A DNA stretch of 64,000 bases from Glandiceps talaboti (GCF_964340395.1 NC_135556.1:20519142-20583141); one strand, 5' to 3'. Numbered from the stretch's first letter, positions 33,901 to 61,192 are shown. The notes: generated by a model not told the origin, from the sequence alone. Numbers and translations are program-made.

Positions 33901-36875
33901 CTCTGTCTTCTTGTTTTAGTATCTCCTGATGGCTTCTAAATGCACTACGGTACTCTTCATCTAACTTAGCTTTCTTTCTCATGTAATAATCAGTATATTC
34001 TTTAATCCAATACCTGTACAGCATCCATCGGTCTCTCCCTTGTTGTACGTCCCAGACATCTTTTACATTCACTGCATCTTTCTTACTCATACATTCTGTT
34101 GATTGAATTTCCTTTGCAAGGTTGTGCTGAAAATCTTGCCATCTACTGTCAGAATGTTGACTACTTCTGATTATAGATTTTTTAGGAAGAACATGGCGTC
34201 TTACTTCATCATAGTGTAAGTGAATCTGTTCTTCCTCCCTGTCATCATTTCTCTCATTAAGCTGAAAGGAGTCGCCTTCTTCAATTTCTCGTAATTCATG
34301 TGCTCTGACATCATCTTCCACTTGAACCATATCACCTCTCATAGTTCCAGAATGGGTATCAGCTGAATCATCTTCACTATCAGTTGCAGGTTCTTCTTGA
34401 TTCATATCATATGAACTACAAGTATCATGAAAACCTTCAATAACATCAATGTCTGACATGTTTAACAGGTTCCCCTTGACGACATCTGACCTTCTAACCA
34501 TGAGCCATTGGCAAAGAATAGATCCTTGACCAGTTGATAACCACGTTTGCAGCAGGCTAGTGTAATGGCTTTTCTCCATAAACTCTCTTAATGCATTTTC
34601 ATCCAATATATTGAAGATGGGCAAGCACAAGATGGCACCTACATCTTCTATCTCTCTGGCAAGTTTTCTGAGGTTTTGTTGATTTTTCACACGGAGCCCA
34701 TATACATTGAGGGGAACATCTTTGTTGTGTCGAATTCTGTCTCGTATGTTTTTCAATCGAAATTGGAACAAGCGTTGGCTATTGCACCTTCCTCCAATAC
34801 GAATAATACCATCCTGTAGAAAATCCAACAATCCTTCAAGAAATTGGTCCAATGCATGGTTGGTGTAACAAATCACCAGAATTGGTGAAGGGTCATTTTC
34901 ACCAATAACCCAAAGGTTACTATTACTCAATACAGTCTGTATTACTTTCAGTCCAACGAAGGTTTTGCCAGTTCCTGGTGGTCCTGAATAATAAAAAACA
35001 CCCACAGATTGTTTTAAAGAGAATATTACATAATTTGCTTCCGTAATATATCTTGTCACTAAATATCAATTTTCTTCAGAGCCAAAACTGTTAAGTGTAT
35101 GATTGAATAACGTCAAAATGTATAGATATACCACTGCAGGCATAGAATTCTGAGATTAATTATCATGTGAGGACATCCTTAACACTCCATTTTAGCATTC
35201 CATATACATTATATTCATGAGTCTCAACTCTATGTACAGTACACCATTAATGAGGTCTTTCCAGCTTCCCTATTGGTTTGCAATTTCCAAACTCTTCATA
35301 GAGTTGTCTAAAACGGGTATTAAGTTATGCTTTAGAACACATACCTTGTATCACAGCTATTTCACTTCTGAGAGCATGTCTGATGGCGATTGACTGAGAG
35401 TCATCACATCCAATATCTTCTGCCTTAGGCCAATGAGCGTCATCAAAGATATTGATATTATGTACTTCATCTGTGGGTTTGTCAGTATATAACTTGGATA
35501 GGTCATATGGAAGTCCGGAATTTGCTGTGTCTTGCAGGTATGCTGGAGGTCCGACTGACATCTCTGGATGAGGACTGAGAATGTAATTCAAGAATGGCAT
35601 GTCATCAACTTTAAGTTCTTGGAGTCTCTTCAGTACGTGACGATACGATTCGAAGTAGGCACTTGTTTCAACCATTTGCAGTGGTACATCATTTGGGATG
35701 TTTCTGGCCAGGCCTTCTTGTGTCTCCCCTTCCAACAGTATTTCAAACAGGCCTTCATTCAGTAGTTTCACATCTCTCTGGTATATTGTACCAAGAACCA
35801 AGTGTTGACCAAACCCATCCATTGATAAACACACCAAGGAACCTTGCAATAACCGTCTACTGGTCTCCCAGTGGATTCGTTTATATCCTTTTGGGTTGAA
35901 CCAAACTGTGTAAACAATGCCACTGTCTGTGCCAGCAGTATTGAGAATGAAGATGTTGTGATAGATGTTCACACCTCGTTTGTGCCTTTGCTTCTTTCGC
36001 CGACTTTGTAACTCTGGGCTTTCTATCATCATGTTAACGGCTTCACGGAGAGGTAGCATGAAATCTTGATGTAGCAATCGAAAATGAATATCTAGGTATT
36101 CGTTCGCATCTGAATAATTGTCATATAATCTGTTTTCTCTTACAAATGCGAAATCTTCATTTGTCAGGGTTTCAGGGGTTGGGATTATTAGAATGAGTCG
36201 GAAATCGTTTGGTGGAGGCTTATCAGAGTTCGAATCATCTTCACCACATCTACTCATCCTTTCCATAATCTGGTCTCTTCGTTCTTTTAAATTTTTCACA
36301 GACTGAATAATTTCTGCATCTTCAATTATGTTCTTTCCTGTCAAACAATTGACAGTCGCATCTATATCTTCGATTGGAATGTCCACACCATTCAACCGCT
36401 CCAAGATCTCACGGCATAATTGTATGATATTTCTCACTACCTTTGGATATTTGTCCGTCTGTTCTACGCTGCGTTCTGATCGCATTTTGACAAGGAGGAC
36501 TCTTAGATTTTGCTTCCAGAAATTTGTATTCTTGATCGAACTCAAAAGGTTCACTAGGTTTTCGACCATCGTATGCGTTTCGCACACAGACGATAATACT
36601 TCTATAGCAAGAATTAGTACGTCGATTTCTCTGATACTATCCGAGTCAAGAAGTTTTAGAAGACCATCCTTTACTCGTAATAGTTCACATAATCTGTCAG
36701 AAGAACTTTGCATATGGCGGACTTTTTGCAGCTGACGATACCCAACTCTAACCAGTTGTGCTCGTGTAGTCCGGTTGTCAACCCCTCCTGTTCTTGATCC
36801 CTGCCCTGGCTGACGACCCCTCCCTCGAATGGGGCGTTGCCCCCTGCCACTTAGGCATTGCTGCATGGTGTCCAT
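30977..36875 (-). CDS. ZNFX1: NFX1-type zinc finger-containing protein 1 (ZNFX1), SF1 RNA helicase
   Basis: Two coding exons on the minus strand: 36875-35345 and 34983-30977. The donor after VIQ-G and the acceptor before PPGTGKT restore a Walker A motif, giving about 1845 residues against roughly 1900 in vertebrate ZNFX1. The start is supported by an in-frame TGA 9 nt upstream. Order: Arg/Gly-rich N terminus; helical region; conserved DANEYLDIHFRLL block; UPF1-like helicase with GPPGTGKT (about 511-518), VVEEAAE (about 905), GDHQQLRP, HRMRPEIS (about 972), DNFQGEEND (about 1085) and VALSRAK (about 1121); an acidic insert between motifs I and II; a Cys/His-rich run of NFX1-type fingers (about 1175-1460); and a C-terminal WWKCGNEH...CPLC module like the RZ finger. 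In other animals ZNFX1 binds RNA and acts in antiviral sensing (mammals) or small-RNA inheritance (C. elegans); its role here is inferred. The frame is intact. Confidence 0.95.
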
Positions 36876-38409
36876 AATTCCTCAAATCATTTCGTAATAT
36901 ATCTAGAGAACATGTAAGAAAATATGATTACATTAAAATATATATGTGTTTGAGGGAGTATTTAATTGCTGTTCACCAATATGATGAGTGTGTAAGAGAT
37001 ATAATTTCACACACCTTTATAGTGGCCAATTAACTTCTTATGGGAATTTAAGTTGCAGCTGCATACCAGTAGTACAACTGAGTATATAATTACAGCAAGT
37101 GACCAAATATCAAAGGGTTCATCAAACAGATGACACTTTGAAGTTTCCAAGGATACTCCAGAAGGATGTAATTTCCAATTGTCAATTATGACAAAATGTG
37201 TCTTGGGTAATGATTGCAAACAAGTCTTAATAAAGTGCAACTACACTTATAAACTACTTTATTGAGTGATATATTATTTCAAGAATGCATTACCTTGGAT
37301 AATGTATTCCTTCAATTAATCAGCAGTAGGTCAGTAACAGTTGGTGTTAAGAGATAACTTGTGATAGCCAATTATGGATATTCTACAGATCAAGACACAT
37401 AGTAAACAACAATCAGGTTGTCTCATAGCAAAACTTAGCAATAATAACAGACAGTAGGAATAAAAATAGCACAAACTCACAAAAAAGATCAATTTGCTCT
37501 CGTCAAATATACCTAATACTGTTTAGGGATTGCTATGAGATAACAATAACATTATAATGATAGTTTTCTTGTTGTTTTTTATTTTGCATGAGTATAATTA
37601 GGTAGAGTACTGGAGTATACATTAAGTAGAGTATTAGTCTAAGAGATCTATTATGTCATGTGATGAGCATTGTGTATCTGCCTCATTCAAATCTCAAATG
37701 ACAAAGGTCATCAAAGAGACGGGAAAAGAACTAGGAGTTACTCGAATGTATAACTTACCTATCAACAATTTTGGTGAAGATGTAAATTAAAATCAAACAA
37801 AATGGTAACTTGTCCAAGTAGTTGAAATTTGTTTAACTCTACTGACTTCGAGTGTTTAGTTGGGGAATGTGATACAACATAAGTTTTTAATCAAAGAGAA
37901 AGAGTGCGATTTTTTCAAAAGGTACAATGTGTTCACCATACCGTGACAACAATAACATCTTTGTCAATGTTTGAAATGCCTTTACCCTTCTTAAGTTAAT
38001 TGTACAAATGGGAATACAAGCCTAGTAGTCTAGTTTCACCTCCAGAAAAAGTTGCTGGAAAATGGTCTTTTATGCATTTCTGTGTATAAGCTGGAAGTCA
38101 ATTTTTCTAGAGTAATTCAAAGATGCTGAATTCAAACACATGCTTTCCTAACGAAATGTAGAGATCTCACCCCTCACATTTGCACAGATTTGACTTATTT
38201 GACAAACGTTAAATAGAAAGAAATCTTTTAGAGTCAAACTACCTTTTAAAAACCTTCAAATGCCTTTTCCTACTTTTAATGAGCAGAACGCTTAGATACC
38301 TTTATCGAGCAATGTGTCATGGGAAAACTCAATACAAAGCTAATGGATTTATAATAGTCATTTAAAACCTCAGTTGTCGCTTTCATTTCATGCTGAAATT
38401 ATACCAAAA

Positions 38410-38450
<41 letters not shown>

Positions 38451-38476
38451 ACACAAGTCAACAATATATCATATAT

Positions 38477-38556
<80 letters not shown>

Positions 38557-38574
38557 GTACACACACACACACAC
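38410..38574. repeat. (CA)n/(TA)n tract left of the hammerhead block
   Basis: CA, TA and CA runs ending about 25 bp before the 21-bp inverted flank of the ribozyme block. Confidence 0.96.
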
Positions 38575-38598
38575 GTCTGCACGCAGAGCGGAGTATAT

Positions 38599-38741
38599 GT
38601 TGAGGGTAGAAGAAAATCAAGTAGGGTTTTTTGTCTCTACAAGCCTGTTTCGTGAGTAAATCACTCGTCAGGAGATGCTGATGTACTGAATATACCTCGT
38701 ATAAATCGATTTAAAACCTTACCTGATTTTCTTCTACCCTC

Positions 38742-38744
<3 letters not shown>
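38599..38744 (-). mobile_element. Terminal fragment of a Penelope-like element, with 21-bp inverted flanks
   Basis: The hammerhead sits inside a 146-bp block bounded by a perfect 21-bp inverted repeat (38599-38619 and 38724-38744, beginning GTTGAGGGTAGAAG). CA and TA microsatellites adjoin both sides. No reverse transcriptase or GIY-YIG reading frame is visible nearby, so this is a solo terminal piece or a short non-autonomous derivative. The assignment rests on the ribozyme and on what is known of these elements. Confidence 0.55.
38633..38682 (-). ncRNA. Hammerhead ribozyme, type I minimal form (Penelope-like-element type)
   Basis: Read on the minus strand: strand TCTC of stem I, conserved CTGACGA (complement of 38665-38671), stem II GTGA/TCAC closed by TTTAC, conserved GAAA (complement of 38648-38651), a very short stem III (CA/TG around GGCT), the cleavage triplet GTA, then GAGA closing stem I. 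Cleavage would fall between 38638 and 38637. All invariant core bases are present. Hammerheads with such short stem III are known from Penelope-like retroelements, which usually work as dimers. Here a single copy is seen, so activity is uncertain. Confidence 0.75.

Positions 38745-38822
<78 letters not shown>
38745..38822. repeat. (CA)n-(TA)n tract right of the hammerhead block
   Basis: Starts directly at the end of the inverted flank, suggesting that the element is inserted in, or carries, microsatellite sequence. Confidence 0.96.
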
Positions 38823-38824
<2 letters not shown>

Positions 38825-41445
38825 CCATGTTCGTTTGTGTGCGTGTGTATGTGTGTTTGTGTGTTTGTGTGTGTGTGGATGTATGAGTGTATGTGGGTAG
38901 GTGTGTAAAGTTGACCGCTAAAATTGCACTTTAGTCATTGCTTTATATGTGTGCAACTATACTAATATAATCAAGTATATCAAATTTAGGAATGGATAAT
39001 GGAATATTCCTTGGCCATAGAAATTCAGAACGTAACCACAAATCCTTGATATACTGACAAATGCAAACGCTTTCATTTCATTTTCTAAGAATTGAATGTT
39101 GGCAAAACAGCAACTGCGCATGCACAGACGCGGATAGCGAAATGCTATTTCGCATTCGCCGTATATTGAATACACTGGGTGTTTAGCTTGATCAATCAAA
39201 ACCGCGTTTTCGTATAAATGCATACAAACATTGAATCAATAGTTCGTAAATGGTAATGTATCTGACTAATGATTAGTCGAAATGACCACTTGAATCATAT
39301 ACGTCAATGACGTCATGTACTCACTGTTCACTAGTATTATCCAGGAGCCCGTTGGGACTAATTTTTATATCCAGGGTGTCTGAAGCCTGAAAACACTTGG
39401 AAATATTCACATCCCAGTCGCAGGATTCATAAACATTCCTACAAATTTCCAATACAGTCTTAGCTCATTGCTTATGAAATGTCTCACGCCATCGCCGTCC
39501 TGATCAGCAATACAGCATCAAATGGTACGGGGTAGAGAAATAATCAGATGCCGGGGAATCCCGGCCTTGTCACTGACGACTATATGGTGATATCATTGGG
39601 CAAACAGAAAGTAGATCTAATGATCTCCTCAGCTGTTGTTTTAGGAATTAAAGTTTACTATCTGAATATAGGTAAAATCCGCCTTCCTTCACCAAAACAA
39701 ACTGATTAACAAACTGAGTTCTTATTGTATGCTATTTGCTCTGAAGATTATTTTTAAAGCTAGTGATAATAATATGCAAGGCGTGAGGTACTAGGATAAC
39801 TGTGTAAACCGTCTTTGCATATATGTGGTAATGGGATGTCCCGTCGACATCATTCATCTATAAATAACATACAGAAATCCCCCTTACTCATAATTCGTCC
39901 TTGGGACGATTGATTTGTATATATAAAATGACCTCATAATCCCTCTTATTTTATGCTATGCATGGTTGGCTCAAGGTGTCTGTCACACGATGAATTGCTA
40001 TATTAGGGCTAACACCCATGGAATAATAAAAACAAATAAATGAAACCACAGAAGCCCAGACTTCAACTAGATTAAAAGGTTGGTCAATAAGAGATCGAAA
40101 TTACATAGAGAAATATCGTTGCAACGTCAACGAAGACATCTCTGGGAATCATAAGTCAAAACGTTATTAACATCAAATATCACTGTTTTGGGAATTCATA
40201 TCAAAGCCAAAAACAACAAAGCATTGGTATAGCGCCTACTACGGGAACAAATGGTGAAAATTGCACAAGAAATGCAAGATATGTTGACTCTTGTAAGCCA
40301 TGCATTCGCCGGCTCCAAGAGTCTGCAACGTACGGTTGGAACAAAGTGACATGGAATTTGTCACCCCTTCAAAGCTTTGTCGTTCGTGTGATACTCTTGA
40401 TATTCAGAATGCCACAGCTTGCAATTAATACAAAGGCAATTTGAAATTATTATTCTCCATCAAAGTCAGCAAAGCTTTGGGTTCAAAACTTATCATAGTA
40501 AGAATACTCATTTAGAATGTTAGTGCACCAATGTTTTTCCCACGTTTTTAATTTTGATCATTCATCTGCACTGTGTATTTTTGCCATCTGATAAAAGTGT
40601 GCTGGAGCAATACTTGAAACACGTGCTTACCTATTGTTTTTTATTTATACTGGGGACATTCAGTTCAGCTTTTAAATCTGGTCCACTATCAAAAGTTTTG
40701 TGGAAATAAGTCACAGCCCTTCTCTAACGAGAACATTGGTGAATCTCGCCTGCATGCGAACAAACGTAGTCGTAATTTTGACAGACAAATGATTTAATAT
40801 AAATTTATAACCTGTCGCGTTGGTATTTCATCACGTGGTCAGACTTTTCCAGTGGCAATAGAAAATTACATATTTCAACACAGGGATTCGGAAAAGGACT
40901 TTCTATTTCTTTTTTAAAAACTTTTTCCCAAAATATTTTACCTCAGTGACAAGGTGTCACACAATAAAGTGACGACTTGAAAAGCTGGCGTTGTTGTCGT
41001 TTTGTTGGTTTACATGCATTACCTTTACCGAGCGCCCTCAAGCGGTGGTCCTTAGACCAAGTCGCCGAAGTCATTCTCTAAGGTTTCCCTAGCTAAACGT
41101 CAATTCGCGTTTACCTAAATACTCATGTAATTAACCTTTCACAGTACTACTTTGTTACAAATTTCACCCTAGCAATATCGCAATTATAACTAGAGTACTT
41201 GTAAAGCTTTTAGAAGTTGATCTTGCTATCATATCGTGCTAGTGGCATTGTACTAGCCCACCTCTTTAAAATCCGACGATTCCTGTTTGCTTTTACTTAG
41301 ACGACATTTAATAAATGTTGTGATGAGACTGAGTGACTAGAGAAGGTGCCGAGTCAATAAAGTAGCTCCGCTACTAAAAAACCAGAGTGAATATGCACTT
41401 TGAAATATTATAAGCAGTCTCATCATACACTTTTTAAGTCTCACC

Positions 41446-41499
41446 ACATACATACATACATACATACATACATACATACATACATACATACATACATAC
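41446..41499. repeat. (CATA)n microsatellite
   Basis: Uninterrupted tetranucleotide run in the spacer upstream of the Crypton-like remnant. Confidence 0.97.
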
Positions 41500-41848
41500 T
41501 TGTACTCCGGCTGGGCGTTAAATTTCGACTGACAGTTACAAATGAGGCTATTGACCAATCAGGGAAAAGCGTGAAGACCGGTGTATCAGCAGTGTAGCAA
41601 ATTTATCAAATGTCGGTTATCAAATGTCGGTGGCGGGAGTGTATTTGCTGTGTATGAGATCCAATTAATGGCATCCAGGGAAGAGTGATTAGACGCAGAC
41701 AATCATAACAAAAACATGACCGAACAGATAAGACTTCCGTTCACACGTTGAACACTATTTTCGTAATAATAAACATTACCTCAGAGTGTATTTAGAAGGT
41801 GAATAAAATACACATACTACAACTTGTACTTGCAAGGTAGACGGTATA

Positions 41849-42050
41849 ATGGCAGGGAGAAAGCGACGGTTTGCTGTTACTAGTATGACATTTGAGGACA
41901 TAGATCAGAAACTGAAGACAAGTGTACTGAAAAATACACTGAAAAAAATACTAGCTCATCATGCAAGTTTGGAATAGTTGGGCCGAGGAGAGGGATGAAG
42001 ACGGAATGGACAAAAAAGTCACAATAATTGTGGACGGTATTGCACTGTAG
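41849..42050 (+). pseudogene. Decayed Crypton-like (tyrosine-recombinase family) N-terminal ORF
   Basis: A 42-codon frame begins at ATG 41849 with MAGRKRRFAVTSMTFEDIDQ and continues to a KNTLKK motif, ending at TAG 41975. A second frame (41961-42050) continues with QVWNSWAEERDEDG. The order FAxVTxEDID..KNTKK..VWxxWAxER is what I associate with N-terminal regions of Crypton-derived proteins common in marine invertebrates. A frameshift separates the parts and no recombinase domain follows. Identification is tentative. Confidence 0.35.
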
Positions 42051-42605
42051 TTTGAATGGTGTATTTTACTACAACTTGCGAGAGGTAGACGGTACTACTA
42101 TTGCTTCGTAATACACGACATTTCAAAAGTTTGAATGGTGTATTTCATTTGCATGTAATTAATATGCTGTTTCTTTACACTAGACACAGATAAACAATTT
42201 TGCTGAAAGTTGTATTTTTGATGTCAGTAGCCATGTTTTGTTTTATCAGTGGCGATTAAATTTCAAATTCACTAGTTGCATACACATGATGGATGTGATT
42301 GTATTGAGTAGTTTGTTATATGAATGTCCTACATAATAATATCAAGCAAATACATAGTGGTATGAAATACACTGTACATTGGGGATGTAATTGCTATTTT
42401 TGTCGTGCAACATAGCGATATAGTAACGTGTGTGACATTGAATGTTGACACAGGCCTGTATTCAGTTTGTTGACACGTGTCAGCTTCGATTGGAAGTCAC
42501 GTTGGCGTCAGGGTGTCTTGTCGAAAATCAAAACATAAACATTGAGTGTATGAAGTTTTTCCTGGGAAGAATATGACACCATTGAATTATTTGCAAGGGT
42601 ACAAG

Positions 42606-42669
42606 ATAAATGCCATCCTGGCAATACACGCCTCCTACGTCGGCGTGTATTTACCCGGACGGCATTTAT
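42606..42669. repeat. Hairpin with 27-bp arms
   Basis: ATAAATGCC...TACACGCC (42606-42632) pairs with 42642-42669 with a few mismatches around a 9-nt loop. It abuts a CATA microsatellite. Confidence 0.75.
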
Positions 42670-42675
42670 TACTTG

Positions 42676-44869
<2,194 letters not shown>

Positions 44870-47800
44870 GATAGAAAACCAATATGCATATGGTATCCTA
44901 TTGTCTTTTAGCCAGGCACTTTAGCATAACCAACTACAAAAGAGAACATTCTAGTCCAGTTGCCAGAGGTGGTTTTGGGGGGTTAACCTTGCAATGTGAG
45001 TTATATGATATTTTTTTTGTAGATTCCACCTCAGAAAGGTGTCCTGTTAGCATATCTGACGGGTGCCACTCGCGCACCCCTGGGCATTTTGTTATATCGC
45101 GAGAAAACCGAAATACCATGTACTGCTATGGGTAAACACATGTTTTGGTAGGTCTAATACTTACTACCTATAAAACCATGTCAAAGTTACTTAAAAGTCA
45201 TATTTACATGTTACACACTGTATACTATGAATAATCAGTCAATTACAAATATTTTGTCAAAAGTTTTGGATATTAAAATATCATAATTAGGCCAAAGGTC
45301 AACAAAATGACGCCATTTCCAGGTGTTATGACGTATAGATAGTGACTGTGTTTTCTGTGTTGTACAAAGACACGTAAATAACAAAAGAATACAATGGAAC
45401 GAAACAATGGAAAAAGCTATTAGTAGCGAGAACAATAAGCGTCTAAAACTTAATCTCCGGTGATGTTTGTATAGCTTTTGTTAGTGATAGTGTCACGTTC
45501 AAGTTAAAGTGCTGGGCTTGAAACAAAGGGAACCATTGAAGACGCTTTCAACTTTAAAAAGACGGGATGTCAAGATACGTCAATGTCGGCTAGATGTCAA
45601 ACAAACTTATTATAATTTCAAAGGAATATGATTTGTATACATTTCTAGTCGGCATCACCTGTCATAAGAATAAATTATTATTCAAAGTATTTGTTAGCAT
45701 AGCAACGAACATTGATGCGTGGCAGTAATATATAACCTGAATATCATGTGATCATATGTCAATATAGTGAACTCCCAACCAATCGGATGTTTGAAACGTG
45801 TCATGACGTCGGATGCAGATTTAGAATAAGAATTATGTTGTGATTTTAATATGCTTTGCATATCGAGAGACGCCCCTTTTCTGGGCTATATCTATAGTAA
45901 CTTTGAGTGTATCTGGACCTCTCTCTACGAAATAAACCGTCTTCAAGTTACATTCTGTTGTGTTGCTAAGTATAATTCCCTAATAATAATAGTTCTTATT
46001 GGCATATCGAAAAGAGATTCACAGATTGTCAATAGATAAATTATATCGATTTTAACACGACATTATGTTTTTGACACAAATATAGATAAACTAGTATTTC
46101 AACTCTAGACTAACAATAGCAGAGACACAAATAAACACAGCAGGATCCTCGGCCAAACACATTGAACACTGATAAGCATTGCTATTCTTTCACATTGCAT
46201 TAAAAACAGGCTTCTAATGAAAACATTACAGGTGGACTTGATGATTTGAATGGCTGCAATTGTTTATTTCCTAACTGATAATCCACATTTCAACTTGACT
46301 ACTTCTACATCCCCACTGTGCACGGCACATATGTAATTGTTTCTTTTGCATTAGAAGTTGTCTGAGGGTGTGTAATAAATATCATGTTACATGAATGAAA
46401 CACAAAGCCTACACCATTTTAGCTGTAAATCTTCACTGAAATAGAATAAAGGTAAATCGATGGAAGATTTCCCCAATATTTTTCTCTCACAACAATCCGT
46501 GATATGCATGATGACATGCAACTGGGGGACAGCATATACGTACTAGTCCTTCATGCTGCACTAGCTGCAACTGGCATAAAACACATCCCCAAGTAACCAA
46601 TTTATATTCACTAAAAATTGGTCAGTTGCTTATAAAAGGACATTGCATCTGTTAAGTAGTGGTCACTATTATCCATAGGTGATCATGATGTAGTGACAAG
46701 TTAAATCTTGACCGAAAACTTAATATTGAATCTGTCGCCCGAGGCCTGTTACAACTGCAGCACGAGCTGGTTTGTAACTGTAGCACCGTTTTTCGATCAG
46801 ACAACCACAGTCTATTCACTGAAAAGTGTTAAAATATATACCAGACATCATACATGTTAATCAGTGGTCGACCTTATCCATTGGTATCGTAATCGCCGTT
46901 GAGGGCGCTGATTTTTGGGTGCTTACCAAAAATCAATTTGATTTGATTTACCATATATACAGTTACAAAAAATACATTCACCCATAGATGTTTCAACACA
47001 GTTCAGGATGTATGATATTATCAGTATTGTATCTTACAAAAGATTCTTTAAAAAAAATACATTCAGGTATAACTAAATGCATGTCTATTTTTTGGATTCT
47101 ATATGGGTAGATGTTTTCAACTTGGGCCGCATAACCCCGTATGAAAATATTTGGAGTGCAAGGTACATTTTATCTCACTTATGAACACAAATATGATAAA
47201 CACTTTTGTGTTAGTTTTCCCTCTTTCATCCGACAATGGTTTTTATTTGTGTTTAGAGAGATAAAACGTGTGGTCATTTTATTGATGTCTGTATTTGTTC
47301 TATGTAATTTGTAACAAAAATGTGCTAGACGTAAAAACACCGTGGTGTCGAATTGAAACTCTATAGTCGCTCTGGTCTGTAGCTATGAAACTAAACCTGG
47401 TAACCTGTTTTCTGTGGCATCTTTTGTGACCTAGTCCCAGGGGCCCAGATTTAGCTCAACCATCAATCCCCCGAGTCTGATATTCATGTCGGCAAATATA
47501 TATTTGTTCACACTGCCAATATCTGCTTTAACGGTTTGTATCTGACTTAATAATTAATACGGTAGATGCACCCGCATCCATCCCCCAGCCCGCGACATAC
47601 CCCCCTACACACACGCACACACACTCACACACAAGTTAATGAACTGATCACAGCAATTGTGACTCATACTATATGACCTTTAACCTTATGGCCATCAGGA
47701 GATTTAAGCTTTTTTGTGAGGAAAACAAGTGGACAACAACTGTTTAACCCCATTGAAATCAGTGTGTTAGTTACACGGATGTAAATACACGGTTAAAAGA

Positions 47801-48034
47801 CGTTGTACGTGTAATATGTATGCATGAAACATTCTTCGTTGACTTTGCGTTTGCAAACAAGCTTATATCGATCGAGCATGCATACAAGTGCTTGTATTAT
47901 TCGCGAGACTGTCGCTGTTATAACTGTGCAAATACAGTTTTAAATGCACGTTTAAAAAAAAGAAGAAGAAAGTATTTGTAGGGGTAAAAAGAATGCGTTA
48001 CGCAATACTCTGCTATAACTTTACTAGTAGAGCA

Positions 48035-48125
48035 CACAATTTATAATACTTGTAAAGCGCTTTGAACACAACACGGGAAAGCGCTATTCAAAAACCAGCT
48101 ACATTAATTATCATTACACTAATGT
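48035..48125 (+). mobile_element. Likely LINE/SINE 3' tail
   Basis: The stretch with TTGTAAAGCGCTTTGAACAC and GGAAAGCGCTATTCAAAAAC has the twin AAAGCGCT motif often found in the 3' end of CR1/L2-type retroelements and the SINEs that borrow it. No coding part is seen. Confidence 0.4.
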
Positions 48126-48867
48126 GAGAGGTGTGCTTCGAGCTTGTCATTAAACTTCACCAGGTTATAGTATGTCGTATCAGATACCAGGGTCCAATTT
48201 GGAGGTGCAATGCAACCAGAACATTGAATCCATAGCTATTCAGAGAGTGTGTGTACTCGGCTGTAACCGTACGTCTATACACCGAGAGAAATGTTCATAA
48301 GTAGAATAATTATTGCTCCGGTGACCTAGAATAAAGCTTTCTAAAGGAAAGGGCGTATGTATAGACTGAGAAGGTTAATCTTTACTGAGGACAATTACCA
48401 AACTTCCAAATGTCATTCAATAGAGGCTAAGTAACAAAGACACCTGTTAATATTGGTGGGCAGATCAGAAACCGTGACGAAAAAAGGCTAGGTACACCTT
48501 GATCATCAATCATGTAATTTCACTCAAGGTTTCAAATTGAACAGCGGATCAGTTTAAACAGTCAGGTTGGAGTGACAACCCTACCCTTACCCTTCATCAA
48601 AGTTAGTCATGCACCCTAACTATTGAACCGTGTTAACCTAAAAAAATGTCAAACGTTCTAGATCTGATTCCATGACCTGGATTTACACAATGTATGAAAG
48701 CAATTGCGGGCAAGGTCATTGTGTTGTTATGGCAACAGGGAACAAGATTTGAAAAGAACTGTCATTGCGCTCTTTTCATCACCAAAACTCATCAAAGCAA
48801 AGGAATCTTGACGTGACCCTTTAACTATTAAAAGTACTTTATCTCCTCGCCGCGGTCTGAGACTCAC

Positions 48868-48872
48868 TGTCG

Positions 48873-48903
<31 letters not shown>

Positions 48904-49030
48904 CATGCTGTCGGTCGGTCAGTCTACATGGCTTCAATATAAAATTATGTTGTGACATAACACGAAGCTGTTTGTTTGTTTGTCTGTGTCTGTCTGTCTG
49001 TCTGTCTGTCTGTATTCTCTCTCTCTTGTC
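48868..49030. repeat. (GTCT)n tracts
   Basis: Two GTCT runs separated by about 70 bp, then a CT-rich stretch, about 300 bp upstream of the first recognised exon of gene C. Confidence 0.85.
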
Positions 49031-49309
49031 TCTCTCCTCTCTCTCGTCACTCTCTGTAGCTTGTTATTGTTAAATTCGCCCATTAATTAAAATACATGTA
49101 TTCAAAATAGATTTTCATCCATTTTAAGAAAAAACGTATTTAACTTCAGAATACCAGCCATCAGTCTATTCCATTAGAAATGCCCCGCTTCATATTATTT
49201 TAGTTCAAGGTCAAGGACCCCATTAAAATTTATGGTGATCGCAAAGAATCATATTTCCGAGATTAAATGTAAACTTATACCTTTTTTTCACACACTCATA
49301 TTTTAACAG

Positions 49310-61066
<11,757 letters not shown>

Positions 61067-61192
61067 AAAATACTAACTTGTGGTAAAAAAAAAACGTTAT
61101 CACAAATATTGTTGGACTAACTTACGTCAAACTCATTCGCAATGTACGTTAACTAGATTATAATTAAAAGGGATGCTTATATCCATGCTTAT

